Of a DNA stretch of 64,000 nt, positions 54,704 to 63,894 are shown piece by piece. This stretch comes from Candidatus Fermentibacterota bacterium (GTDB lineage Bacteria; Fermentibacterota; Fermentibacteria; Fermentibacterales; JCC-6): positions 1 through 64,000 of the forward strand of contig JAUWSQ010000006.1 in the NCBI GenBank assembly GCA_030609965.1, given 5' to 3'. The notes under the pieces were generated by a model, which was given only the letters and a program-made list of their open reading frames with translations, searched no databases and had not been told where the DNA came from. Every line of letters starts with the position of its first letter. Position 1 is the first letter of the stretch. The position numbers and the translations under genes are program-made.

Positions 54704-57517
54704 TCACAGTCTGAAGTCAGGCAGGTTCGTCCCCTTCATTTCATTTGAAAGCTCTCTTAACGTAATACCTCTGTAGTATTTCAATATTTTACGAAGTTTT
54801 AAAATGGTGTTCTGGCCGGAATTATGGTGTTGCCTGACCCTCTGAAAGAGGTTCATCCTGCTTGAGATGTTTATAGAGTCGATTTCCCAAGGGTGAAAAT
54901 AAAGAACAGGGGTTCTCCTGGTCCTGGCTACAGATCGAAGCAGCATTCGATGTATAAATCCGGGATAGAATCTGAAATATGCTCCACCTGCCACAGGTAC
55001 TTTCAGTCCGTAAATAGATTTTGATGCAAGAGGGAGCTCAATGATCGAACTGTTTTCTCCAATAAGATTAAAGGGCATTTGTGGTGCTTCCGGTATTCCA
55101 TAGCGCAGCTTGAACATTGGATATACACTGCTATCATACTCAAAACCCCGGGCAACGATATCGTCAACCACCCACGAAGTATCCCCCTTCATGGAAAAGC
55201 TGGGAGCCCTGAAACCGACGGGAGCAGGAATCGAAAGAGTATCGATCAGATTGAAAAATCTGTCAAGGTTACTTCTGAATTTCTCCTTTGTCAGTGATGT
55301 AAGCTCAACATGATTGTATCCATGGTAACCTATTTCGTGCCCTCTATTTAGAATTCGGTGTACAAGTTCCGGATGACGCTCAACGATCCAGCCGAGAAAG
55401 AAGAAAGTAGCACTGGCTTTATGGTCATCGAGGATCTGCAGGATACTATCGAGGATACTGTCTATTCTGCTGTTTATCTGGTCCCATTCATCGTTGGGAT
55501 ACCACTTCCTGGCAGCATGTGTCTGGAACCATTCCTCAACATCGAATGAAATTGCAACTTTTGGGCGTTCACTTCTGATGCCGGTTATCTTTCCGCCCAT
55601 CCACTTGAATCTTTTAATATCTTTCTTCGAAGGGAATTTATTCATTGTAGCTTCCGCAGATGGATTTGGAAGAAGCGTATATCCGCCCTCCTCAAGAAGA
55701 TCAAGGCCTTCAGATATTACTTCAGCGGCAAGATGCTTCGATCTATCCAGGAGTTGATGAAGAGTAGTATCATTTATTGAACAGTCAATGCTCTTCTGAA
55801 GAAGAATTTCACCAGCATCAAGCTCTGGAACCATCTCATGGAGAGTAACACCCGGAGTATCTCCTTTGAGGAGCGACCAGAATGTCGGGAGCATTCCTCT
55901 GTTTCGCGGAAGAAGAGCTGAATGTACGTTCCAGGCTCCGAGTCCGGGGATCTTCAGGATTTTCTTTCTCAATATCTGCGGGCAGGCAACCGATATAAAA
56001 ACGTCCGGAGCAAGTGAACTGAGATAATCCCTGGATTCCTTTGAATTCAGCTTGCCAAGGGCAGCATAACCGGCATGCTCCCGCTTGGCGGTTTGTCTGA
56101 GAGAGTGGGAGTATCGGGTTGGGAACAGGAACCTGCCGGAGATCTTAAGAGCAGCGAATTTCAGCAGCTGAATGAAGAAGCCCCAGCTGCCGTAGAGGTT
56201 CATGTAGCGTCTGATATTAAGAATGGGTTTCTTCAGAGAACCATGGCCATGGAGAGATATTAATGTATACCTGTTGAAGGGTCTTTTCCTGATGATTCTA
56301 GCTACTGTCCTGGGAATGTTGAAAGGCTCGTCGTCACATAAAAAAACAACGTTCATCGATGGTGATACCAGTCGTGAGTATAACGAATAGAGATCACTAA
56401 CCATCACCCTTGCGGAGAAAGGCTCAATATCCTCATCCGCACTAGCCATTATTTCCTTCGTCCAGCCGGGAAAGTCAAGGATTCTGTTCACATCAGCAGC
56501 AAGAGAATCAATATCACCCTCATCGGAGAGAAAACCGTTACGGCCGTTATCTATCAATTCATGTATTCCGCCCACATTCGTGGAAACAACAGGAACCCCG
56601 GCTGCAAGAGATTCCAGAAGCGCTCTGGGGAGCCCCTCGGTACGAGAAGTGATCAGGAAAACATCGAATGCCGGAAGAATATCTGCCACATCATTTCTGC
56701 TTCCAAGCAGTATGATGTTATCTCTTAATCCCATTGAATCGATCAGATACTCAGTCTGCTTTCTAAGAGGACCGTCTCCAACAAGGATGAAGATACTCCC
56801 GGGTTTTGTTTTTATTACTTCGGCAGCGACTCTGACAAAAATATCCGGAGCTTTCTCCGGACAGAATCGCATAACCGAACCGATTACTTCTGCTTCTGGA
56901 CTTATGCCCAGTTTCCTTCTGGCTTCAGAACCGCTGCCTCTTGCGGCACGAAACTCATCGAAGTTAACCCCACTGCGTACTATCCTGTAATCATCGAAAT
57001 GACCTAATCCATGCCCCAGGGCTTTGTCACGGTCTCTAGGGCTTACGCAGATATTGATATGAGCCAGATTGAAGCCAATTTTCTCAAGAGTAACGTAGAA
57101 TAATTCCTTAAGCCAGTTCATTGAATCGTAGAACGGCCAGCCATGCGCAGTCTGTATTACAATTACTTCTTTGGAGGCAGCAGCAGCAATCCTTCCAAGA
57201 AAACGCGCTTTTGATCCGTGGGTATGAACGATATTGTATTTACCCTCTCTGATAACTTTCTTAATTTCGTAAAGAGCGAGAAAATCAGCGAGAGGCGAGA
57301 TGTTTCTTTTAAGATGAGGAGCTGTAAGGATACGAAGGTTCCATTTTTCTGCGAGGCCGAAAAGATCTCCCTCGGAAGGCCTCTCGGGACCTGTGAGGAT
57401 ATCGGAATGATACCCTCGATCGGTGATATCTCTTGTGGAGATGAGAGTGTTGTATTGAGCTCCACCAACTGCAAGCTTGGTAATAATGTGAAGAATGCGA
57501 GGCTTTTTTCCCCGCAT
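54704..57517 (-). CDS. Three-domain fusion: GT4 glycosyltransferase, formyltransferase-like, polysaccharide deacetylase
   Basis: 937 residues in three parts. Residues 1-386 are GT4 (ITKLAVGGAQYNTL, FCPEKAPDIFVRVA, TEGLPRALLESLAAGVPVVS). Residues 387-630 resemble formyltransferases of the ArnA/Fmt fold, with N530 and H532 in NVHSALLPRNRG and D567 in ELDAGEIL as the catalytic set. Residues 652-937 are a NodB-type deacetylase of the DUF3473 kind: D659 in SFDVEEWF, H732 and H736 in EIGYHGYNH, R770 in GFRAPSFS, and YFHPWEID. It could add, deacetylate and formylate an amino sugar. It follows a small membrane protein gene with a one-base overlap. Formylation is inferred only. Confidence 0.85.
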   Translation of the reverse strand: MRGKKPRILHIITKLAVGGAQYNTLISTRDITDRGYHSDILTGPERPSEGDLFGLAEKWNLRILTAPHLKRNISPLADFLALYEIKKVIREGKYNIVHTHGSKARFLGRIAAAASKEVIVIQTAHGWPFYDSMNWLKELFYVTLEKIGFNLAHINICVSPRDRDKALGHGLGHFDDYRIVRSGVNFDEFRAARGSGSEARRKLGISPEAEVIGSVMRFCPEKAPDIFVRVAAEVIKTKPGSIFILVGDGPLRKQTEYLIDSMGLRDNIILLGSRNDVADILPAFDVFLITSRTEGLPRALLESLAAGVPVVSTNVGGIHELIDNGRNGFLSDEGDIDSLAADVNRILDFPGWTKEIMASADEDIEPFSARVMVSDLYSLYSRLVSPSMNVVFLCDDEPFNIPRTVARIIRKRPFNRYTLISLHGHGSLKKPILNIRRYMNLYGSWGFFIQLLKFAALKISGRFLFPTRYSHSLRQTAKREHAGYAALGKLNSKESRDYLSSLAPDVFISVACPQILRKKILKIPGLGAWNVHSALLPRNRGMLPTFWSLLKGDTPGVTLHEMVPELDAGEILLQKSIDCSINDTTLHQLLDRSKHLAAEVISEGLDLLEEGGYTLLPNPSAEATMNKFPSKKDIKRFKWMGGKITGIRSERPKVAISFDVEEWFQTHAARKWYPNDEWDQINSRIDSILDSILQILDDHKASATFFFLGWIVERHPELVHRILNRGHEIGYHGYNHVELTSLTKEKFRSNLDRFFNLIDTLSIPAPVGFRAPSFSMKGDTSWVVDDIVARGFEYDSSVYPMFKLRYGIPEAPQMPFNLIGENSSIIELPLASKSIYGLKVPVAGGAYFRFYPGFIHRMLLRSVARTRRTPVLYFHPWEIDSINISSRMNLFQRVRQHHNSGQNTILKLRKILKYYRGITLRELSNEMKGTNLPDFRL

Positions 57518-58047
57518 CAGCTGGATTTGTCTCTGGCCCCGTTAACCGTGCCGGATCTACAGGAGAGAGCGTAAAGGTAAAAAAGTACCAGAATCAGAGT
57601 AAGACCGGAATAGAAAAGCGGACTGAGGAAGGTGCAGCCCAGCGCCCAGAATGCAAGAAATGGTACTGACACATATTTAAAATGCCTGCCGATGGACCAG
57701 TGCTTATCGGAGTTGCATGTGGAAAAATCTCGAAAAAGGTCTTCCGAGATGCTGAAAAGCACGATTGAAATGGCAACCAATAATAGATGAACCACTATTC
57801 CACCGGTGAGGTGCCTGCTGTTGAGCACCGCAAGAAGAGAGGTGAATGCGGGGAGAAAAAGCAGTCCACTAAGAAGAAAGAGCAGCCCGGTCACCAGCAT
57901 CTGGTCAGCTCCGAAAACAGTGTATCTGCTTCTGAGAGTTTTAAGAAGTCGCTGCATCAGAATTCTTGAAAGCCTGAAAAGCCCGAAAACGGTCAGTATT
58001 ACGATGGCAACCATAGCGTAGTCAATAAGTCTCTGGCCCAAATGCAC
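57517..58047 (-). CDS. Hypothetical membrane protein
   Basis: 176 residues with about five membrane helices (VAIVILTVFGLFRLSRIL, MLVTGLLFLLSGLLFLPAF, GIVVHLLLVAISIVLFSI and two near the C-terminus). No family is recognised. It overlaps the fusion gene by one base, so it may anchor or export that glycan product. Weakly hydrophilic loops carry no motif. Confidence 0.65.
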   Translation of the reverse strand: MHLGQRLIDYAMVAIVILTVFGLFRLSRILMQRLLKTLRSRYTVFGADQMLVTGLLFLLSGLLFLPAFTSLLAVLNSRHLTGGIVVHLLLVAISIVLFSISEDLFRDFSTCNSDKHWSIGRHFKYVSVPFLAFWALGCTFLSPLFYSGLTLILVLFYLYALSCRSGTVNGARDKSS

Positions 58048-58105
58048 CTCCTGCGAATGGAATAATCAGCACAATGTGAAAATATAAGCCTATTGCGAAG
58101 TCTCT

Positions 58106-58684
58106 TCAAGCATTGATATCCCTCGTCTGGAACTTGTACCCTGTCAAAGCGAATAGTCCGGTAAGGACAACAATCAAGAGCGTTGCTGGATTTGAAAATA
58201 TCGAATGTATCCCGACCGCGTTAAGGAAACCAAACATATTCAGCATGATAACTGCAGAACCAGCAGCTATGTATGCACCGGAGATGGCTGTGAGTAGAGC
58301 TATTACCGGTTCTCTGTAAAGATGTACGAGGATACCGGAGGTAAGAGCTATTCCCGCGTGAGCTACTCCGGGAACGGAGGGCAGAAGCCCCCTCACTATA
58401 AAGAGGCCGATTAGTGTTCCTATCAGAAACATCGAGAATTTCCAGGCAACAAGTCCAAGGGCAGCTCCCACTATACCCGTCGTCCACTGTATCCAGGGAC
58501 TCGATGCGGTTGTCGTGTTCATAACATCCGCAAGAAGAGTCGCTCCCCAGGTGTATCCGATGATAAATCCGAAAAGAATGACTATGAATCCAAGCATTTT
58601 TCTTCCAAGAAAACAGAACAGCAGGCCAGCGATAAAACTGACGTATGGTAACTCAAATATCTGAGCATCCAGAATATGATTCAT
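58106..58684 (-). CDS. Polytopic membrane protein, DUF4203/TMEM198-like
   Basis: 192 residues with about seven membrane helices and the repeated glycine-rich FLGRKMLGFIVILFGFIIGY and GIVGAALGLVAWKFSMFLIG, the pattern of DUF4203 proteins. Function unknown. It overlaps the HAD gene by 4 bases. Confidence 0.7.
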   Translation of the reverse strand: MNHILDAQIFELPYVSFIAGLLFCFLGRKMLGFIVILFGFIIGYTWGATLLADVMNTTTASSPWIQWTTGIVGAALGLVAWKFSMFLIGTLIGLFIVRGLLPSVPGVAHAGIALTSGILVHLYREPVIALLTAISGAYIAAGSAVIMLNMFGFLNAVGIHSIFSNPATLLIVVLTGLFALTGYKFQTRDINA

Positions 58685-59382
58685 TGCAAACCCCTTTCGG
58701 TCAGAAGGTCAAGCATCAGCTGAATACTATCAATAACGAATTCACTGCTTACATCAAGCCCCCTGTTGTAACTGTTAAGTACCAGAATACTGATGAAACC
58801 ACCCCTTTCGGCGGCGGTAACTCCCTTCTGGGAGTCCTCGAAGACAAGGGTTGATGAGGGCTTTACATCAAGCAGCGAAGATGCCCTGAGGAAAATGTCC
58901 GGTGAGGGCTTTTTCTCGAGGTTATCTCCTCCAACTATCATTGGAACAGGCGCCCCGCCCTTGATGAGGATCTTCTTTATAAGCTTGCAGGGGGTGTTAG
59001 ATGCAATACAGAAGCGCCAGCGGGAAGCGATTCTTTCTGAAGCCAGTATTTCAAGAAGCCTGGCGGTTTGTGGAAAAAGGGGAACGATGCCCTCACTCAC
59101 AAAACTTTCATAAATGTTCTTCTGCCGCTGCTTCGCAAGAGGGATATCTATACAGTCCAGTCCGAATCTTCTGATCTCCCCCTCAAGACCCTCGCCCAGA
59201 GAAGACCAGTACTTCCAGTAATCCTCAGGAGAAATTTCATGCCCCCATTGTTGGAGAGCTATGTTCCATGATCTTCTGAAGAGAGGCTCACTGTCGGCAA
59301 GTACGCCATCGAAATCGAAAAGAAATGCAACTGAAGCATCCCATGCAAGCTTAAATTTATGTTTAACCGATTGTTCCGTCAT
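58681..59382 (-). CDS. HAD-superfamily phosphatase, beta-phosphoglucomutase-like
   Basis: 233 residues. The nucleophile motif FLFDFDGVLADSEPLF (two aspartates), CIASNTPCKLIKKIL (motif II), the lysine in NLEKKPSPDIFLRA (motif III) and VFEDSQKGVTAAERGG (motif IV) are all present, with a helical cap. It acts on a small phosphorylated metabolite such as a sugar phosphate. Coupled by 4 bases to the membrane protein downstream. Confidence 0.88.
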   Translation of the reverse strand: MTEQSVKHKFKLAWDASVAFLFDFDGVLADSEPLFRRSWNIALQQWGHEISPEDYWKYWSSLGEGLEGEIRRFGLDCIDIPLAKQRQKNIYESFVSEGIVPLFPQTARLLEILASERIASRWRFCIASNTPCKLIKKILIKGGAPVPMIVGGDNLEKKPSPDIFLRASSLLDVKPSSTLVFEDSQKGVTAAERGGFISILVLNSYNRGLDVSSEFVIDSIQLMLDLLTERGLQ

Positions 59383-59411
59383 GCTTTATCACCGTACTGT
59401 CAAATGTGACC

Positions 59412-59440
59412 TTGGCTGCCGTAAGATCAATATACATAAT
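59412..59440 (+). promoter_or_regulatory. Possible promoter of the ptb-buk-ior operon
   Basis: TTGGCT (59412-59417), 17 bases, CATAAT (59435-59440), about 100 bases before the first gene. Moderate match. Confidence 0.4.
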
Positions 59441-59537
59441 ACAAAAAACGACAGGACTGAGACCACTCCAATCTTATGCTCAACTGATCAAATACAGAAT
59501 TTCTTAAAAAGTGGTTTCATATATCAGGGAGGTTTAC

Positions 59538-60440
59538 TTGTTCAATAATTTCCATGAAATCAGACAGGCTGCCAGAGGGATTTCGCAAGCAAGGGTCGCT
59601 ATTCCTATGGGGCATGACGCTTCGTCAATCGAGGCGTTGATAACAGCCTACGAAGATGATATTGCTTCAGCCGTGATAGTAGGACCTGCAGCCGGTGTCA
59701 GAGACACCCTCAGGGAGCTTGGAAGAGAACTTCCTGATGGAATCGAGATTTTTAACTCTGAAAACCCTGAAGAGGCCGCTCTGGAGGCTGTAAGGCTTGT
59801 GCGTTCCGGAGAAGCAAATATTCTCATGAAGGGTTTACTGAAGACCTCTATCTTCCAGAAAGCGCTGCTCGATAAGGAAACCGGCCTCAGAACAGGCAGG
59901 ATACTCAGCCATGTAGCGGTGCTGCAGGTGCCCAGCCTGGAGAGACTTGTTGCAATCTCCGACGGAGGAATGAACATAAGACCGGACATGGAAGCAATCC
60001 GGCAGATAGCATTGAACGCAGCTGGTGTGATAACGAAACTAGGAGCGGAAAAACCTCTGGTTGCACTTCTTTCAGCGGTAGAAGTGCCGAACGATAAAAT
60101 GCCTGAAACAGTGATGTTCGCTGAAATTGCCGCAAAGGGAATTCCCGGTCTTGCCGTAGCAGGCCCCATTGCAGTAGACGGCGCGATGGATCCTGAGTCA
60201 GCGGCAATAAAGGGAATTGTTGGAGAAGTAGCCGGCAGGGCCAACATTCTGATAACCCCTGATATTGCGTGTGGCAACATATTGGCCAAGGGGCTCATGT
60301 ACATGTCGGGCGCGGAGCTCGGCGGTCTGATTGCTGGCGCGGCTGCACCTGTGGTCATGCTCTCAAGATCTGATATTCCCCGCACAAAACTGAATTCGCT
60401 GGCCCTTGGAGTAGTGGTATCAGGAGGTAGCAATGGCTGA
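59538..60440 (+). CDS. ptb: Phosphate acyltransferase (phosphate butyryltransferase type)
   Basis: 300 residues from TTG 59538, chosen because GGGAGG lies 5 bases upstream; the frame is open to 59511. It has NILMKGLLKTSIFQKALLD, SHVAVLQVPSLERLVAISD and TPDIACGNILAKGLMYMSGA, the family pattern. It swaps CoA for phosphate on an acyl-CoA, giving an acyl phosphate for the kinase next door. The acyl group is likely branched or aryl given the IOR genes. Confidence 0.92.
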   Translation: MFNNFHEIRQAARGISQARVAIPMGHDASSIEALITAYEDDIASAVIVGPAAGVRDTLRELGRELPDGIEIFNSENPEEAALEAVRLVRSGEANILMKGLLKTSIFQKALLDKETGLRTGRILSHVAVLQVPSLERLVAISDGGMNIRPDMEAIRQIALNAAGVITKLGAEKPLVALLSAVEVPNDKMPETVMFAEIAAKGIPGLAVAGPIAVDGAMDPESAAIKGIVGEVAGRANILITPDIACGNILAKGLMYMSGAELGGLIAGAAAPVVMLSRSDIPRTKLNSLALGVVVSGGSNG

Positions 60441-61515
60441 TAATGGAAGGCTGATATTCGCGATAAATCCCGGAGGAACATCAACAAAAGTTGGATTGTT
60501 CCGCGAAACAGAGCTTGTTTTCGAGGAAAACATCAGACATCTGCCCGATGAGCTGGCTGAATTCGGTTCCACTTTCGACCAGCATGACTTCAGGCGAAAT
60601 ATAATTCTTCAGATCCTTGAAGAAGCGGGCTACAGTCTGAATGATCTTGCAGCGGTTGTGGGGCGCGGAGGCGCGTTCAAACCTCTGAAAAGCGGTACCT
60701 ATGAAGTCAACGAAGAGCTTGTCGAGGCTATTAGAGAGGGATCGACCCTTCAGGCTGATCACCCTTCCAACCTTGGAGCCCTTCTTGCGCACGGTATTGC
60801 GAAAACTGCCGGGGTAAAGCCCTATATAGTTGATCCTGTCTGTGTTGATGAAATGATAGATGAAGCCAGGCTTTCCGGCCTTCCCTCCCTTCAAAGGACC
60901 AGTCTGAGCCACGCTCTCAATATCCGTATGGTTGCCTACAAGGCTGCGGAGATGCTGGGCACGGAACTCTCCGAACTGAATCTCGTAGTTCTTCACCTGG
61001 GAAGCGGAATATCAGTCACTGCGATAAGAAAAGGCAGAATGATAGATACAAGCCAGGCTAACGACGGAGGGCCATTCAGCCCCCAGAGGGTTGGGGCGCT
61101 CCCTACAACAGGACTTGCAAAATTATGTTTATCAGGTGATTACACATGGAATGACATGAAAATCATGCTGCTCAAGCGCGGGGGCCTGATAGCTTATACG
61201 GGTACAGATCATGTAGGAGAAGCTCTGGAACGAGCGGCAGCAGGTGATAAAGAATGTGACCTGGCCCTGCGGGCGATGGCATATCAGATAACAAAAGAAG
61301 CCGGAGCGATGGGCGCAGCGCTTGCGGGTATCATTGATGCCGTTGTCATTACAGGAGGGATAGCGTACAACAGATGGATGACGGACAGGCTTGAGAAGAA
61401 CCTTGAGTACCTCGGGAAAATCATTATCTTTCCCGGAGAAGAAGAACTTGAAGCTCTTACGCGAGGAGTTCTCAGAGTCCTTGATTCAGTAGAAGAAGTG
61501 AAATTGTACAGATAG
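60433..61515 (+). CDS. buk: Butyrate kinase-type acyl kinase
   Basis: 360 residues. The acetokinase-fold signatures are INPGGTSTKVGLF, VVGRGGAFKPLKSGTYEV, VVLHLGSGISVTAI and the terminal VVITGGIAYNRWMTDRL. It makes ATP from acyl phosphate and ADP by substrate-level phosphorylation. It overlaps ptb by 8 bases, confirming coupling. Confidence 0.95.
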   Translation: MADNGRLIFAINPGGTSTKVGLFRETELVFEENIRHLPDELAEFGSTFDQHDFRRNIILQILEEAGYSLNDLAAVVGRGGAFKPLKSGTYEVNEELVEAIREGSTLQADHPSNLGALLAHGIAKTAGVKPYIVDPVCVDEMIDEARLSGLPSLQRTSLSHALNIRMVAYKAAEMLGTELSELNLVVLHLGSGISVTAIRKGRMIDTSQANDGGPFSPQRVGALPTTGLAKLCLSGDYTWNDMKIMLLKRGGLIAYTGTDHVGEALERAAAGDKECDLALRAMAYQITKEAGAMGAALAGIIDAVVITGGIAYNRWMTDRLEKNLEYLGKIIIFPGEEELEALTRGVLRVLDSVEEVKLYR

Positions 61516-61531
61516 AAAAGAAGGGCGGCAA

Positions 61532-63316
61532 ATGAGGAAGAAACTGAACACGATAGAGGAAGGAACACTCCTTCTTTCGGGTAACGAAGCCGTAGCGAGA
61601 GGAGCCTGGGAATACGGTGTCCACTTTGCCTCGGCCTATCCCGGAACGCCTTCAACTGAAATTCTTGAAACTATTGCTGAAGAATACGATGAGATAGACG
61701 CTCAGTGGGCCCCGAATGAAAAGGTGGGGCTTGAAGTAGTCGCCGGCGCTTCGTTCGCAGGAGCACGGGTTCTGTCTGCAATGAAGCATGTGGGGCTTAA
61801 CGTTGCAGCTGATCCGCTTTTCACGCTCAGCTATATAGGAGCGACAGGCGGTATCGTAATAGTATCTGCCGATGATCCTGGCATGCACTCAAGTCAGAAC
61901 GAGCAGGATAACAGGTTGATGGGGAAGGCCGCCAAGGTAGTAGTTCTCGAACCCTCAGACAGCCAGGAAGCCAAAGACATGGTGGGAGAAGGTCTGAGGA
62001 TTTCCGAAGACTTTGACACACCTGTTCTTCTGCGGCTGACAACAAGGATCTGTCACTCAAAAAGCATGGTAAGGATAGGCCCCAGAAAAGAAGTGCCCGT
62101 AAAGGGCTACGTGGGAGACATAAAGAAAAGAGTACCTATTCCCGCCCACGCAAGGTTGATGCACAGCAGGGTTGAGCAAAGGCTTGAAGATATATCCGCC
62201 TGGGGTTCGGAAAGCACTCTTAACAGAATAGAAAAGGGAGATACATCCCTGGGCATAATTACAAGCGGGATATCCTACCAGTACGTCAAGGAAGTAAGCC
62301 CTGAGGCCAGTGTACTCAAGATAGGCATTTCCAACCCGCTGCCCTGGAACCTTATAGAAAAATTTATTAACATGGTGGACAGGGTCATATTCGTTGAAGA
62401 GAACGATCCCTACCTCGAGGAGAACATCAAAGCCCGGTTCCTTATACAGGCAGACGGCAAGAACATCATCTCTATTGAGGGAGAACTGAATCCGGAGATC
62501 GTCAGAAAAGCAGTGCACCCGGGCACTACTAAGGAAATAACCTTCAGCGAGATACAGCTCCCGGCGAGACCTCCTGCCCTGTGTGCTGGGTGTCCTCACA
62601 GAGGAGCTTTCTACTGCCTCAGCAAACTTGGGGGCAGCTCAACCGGTGATATAGGCTGTTATACACTTGGGCTTATGCCTCCTCACAGCGCGCTGGAAAC
62701 CACGATCTGTATGGGAGCATCCATTGGAGTCCTCGCGGGTATCGAAAAGGCTGTCGGCAGAGAAGGAATGGGCAAACTTGTCGCTGCAATTGGCGAGTCA
62801 ACCTTCGTCCATTCGGGAATAACCGGACTTATAGATATGGTCTATAACGGGAATACCGGAACAGTGATGATCATGGACAACAGTCTCACTGCGATGACCG
62901 GAGGGCAGGAAAACCCTACTACAGGGAAGAATCTCCGTGGTGAACCCGCTCCCGTTCTTGATCTGGAGAAATTGGTTGCAGCCTGTGGAGTCAAGCACAT
63001 TCGCGTTATCGATCCGCACGACCTTCCGGAAATGGAAAAGATTCTCAAAGAGGAAATGGCCCGTGAAGAACTCTCCGTAATTATTACTCGGAGACCCTGT
63101 ATAATGGCTTACAAACCGATTCGAAAAGGCGTTGCGGAGGTTGACCCCGAGAAATGTATAGGCTGCAAGCTCTGTATGAAACTGGGTTGTCCTGCCATAA
63201 GCTGGGACGGTGAGAAACCGGAGATCAGCAGCCATCTATGCTGGCCCGACTGTGATCTGTGCATACAGGTATGTCCTGTAGATGCCATTTCCAAGGATAT
63301 GGGAGGACTGACATGA
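61532..63316 (+). CDS. iorA: Indolepyruvate:ferredoxin oxidoreductase alpha subunit
   Basis: 594 residues, typical length. The N-terminal part has AYPGTPSTEILETIAEEYD, the thiamine-binding core has LCAGCPHRGAFYCLSKLG and GEIG-like TGDIGCYTLGLMPP, and the C-terminus has two [4Fe-4S] motifs, CIGCKLCMKLGCPA and CDLCIQVCPVDAI (with the upstream C in HLCWPDC). It oxidises aryl 2-oxoacids to acyl-CoA, reducing ferredoxin. It is 16 bases after buk. Confidence 0.96.
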   Translation: MRKKLNTIEEGTLLLSGNEAVARGAWEYGVHFASAYPGTPSTEILETIAEEYDEIDAQWAPNEKVGLEVVAGASFAGARVLSAMKHVGLNVAADPLFTLSYIGATGGIVIVSADDPGMHSSQNEQDNRLMGKAAKVVVLEPSDSQEAKDMVGEGLRISEDFDTPVLLRLTTRICHSKSMVRIGPRKEVPVKGYVGDIKKRVPIPAHARLMHSRVEQRLEDISAWGSESTLNRIEKGDTSLGIITSGISYQYVKEVSPEASVLKIGISNPLPWNLIEKFINMVDRVIFVEENDPYLEENIKARFLIQADGKNIISIEGELNPEIVRKAVHPGTTKEITFSEIQLPARPPALCAGCPHRGAFYCLSKLGGSSTGDIGCYTLGLMPPHSALETTICMGASIGVLAGIEKAVGREGMGKLVAAIGESTFVHSGITGLIDMVYNGNTGTVMIMDNSLTAMTGGQENPTTGKNLRGEPAPVLDLEKLVAACGVKHIRVIDPHDLPEMEKILKEEMAREELSVIITRRPCIMAYKPIRKGVAEVDPEKCIGCKLCMKLGCPAISWDGEKPEISSHLCWPDCDLCIQVCPVDAISKDMGGLT

Positions 63317-63894
63317 AATCCGTAACCAATGTTATCATCTGCGGAACCGGTGGACAGGGAATACTCCTTGCCAGTGAAGTCCTGTGTGCGGCAGCTCTTC
63401 TCTCGGGGTATGATGTAAAGAAGAGCGAAGTCCACGGAATGTCTCAGCGTGGAGGAAGCGTTTCCAGCCATGTCCGTTTCGGAGAGAAAATTTTCAGTCC
63501 TCTTGTTGAAAAAGGGTGTGCGGATCTTATCCTTGCAATGGAAAAGATGGAAAGCCTCAGATGGTCTCCCTACCTTGCTCCCCACGGCAAGCTTGTGGCC
63601 TGCGACCTTGCGATAACACCCATGACGGTTAATACAGGGCATGCTGAATACCCTGATGTTAATGCGATAATAGAAAGAGAGAACCTTCCTGTAACCCTAA
63701 TTCCCGCTGTTGAGATCGCCGAGGAACTCGGCAACCTCAGAGTTGTAAATGTCGTACTGATCGGAGCGGTGTCACCTCACCTGCCTATTGATGAGAGTCA
63801 CTGGAAGAAGGCAATAGAGGAACGTGTGCCACCGAAGGCGCTTGAAGTGAATCTCGAGGCGTTCCGGAAGGGCAGGGAACTCTTCGGAAAATAA
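63313..63894 (+). CDS. iorB: Indolepyruvate:ferredoxin oxidoreductase beta subunit
   Basis: 193 residues from ATG 63313, which overlaps the iorA stop; an earlier frame start at 63259 is rejected. IICGTGGQGILLASEVL and SEVHGMSQRGGSVSSHVRFG are the conserved gamma-domain features of 2-oxoacid oxidoreductases. It forms the enzyme with IorA. Nothing is seen in the 106 bases after its stop. Confidence 0.96.
   Translation: MKSVTNVIICGTGGQGILLASEVLCAAALLSGYDVKKSEVHGMSQRGGSVSSHVRFGEKIFSPLVEKGCADLILAMEKMESLRWSPYLAPHGKLVACDLAITPMTVNTGHAEYPDVNAIIERENLPVTLIPAVEIAEELGNLRVVNVVLIGAVSPHLPIDESHWKKAIEERVPPKALEVNLEAFRKGRELFGK

Noticed and set aside
59648-60487. 279-residue open frame on the minus strand opposite ptb
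   Set aside because: It is the antisense of a clear phosphate acyltransferase gene, low in complexity (serine and proline rich), with no ribosome site.
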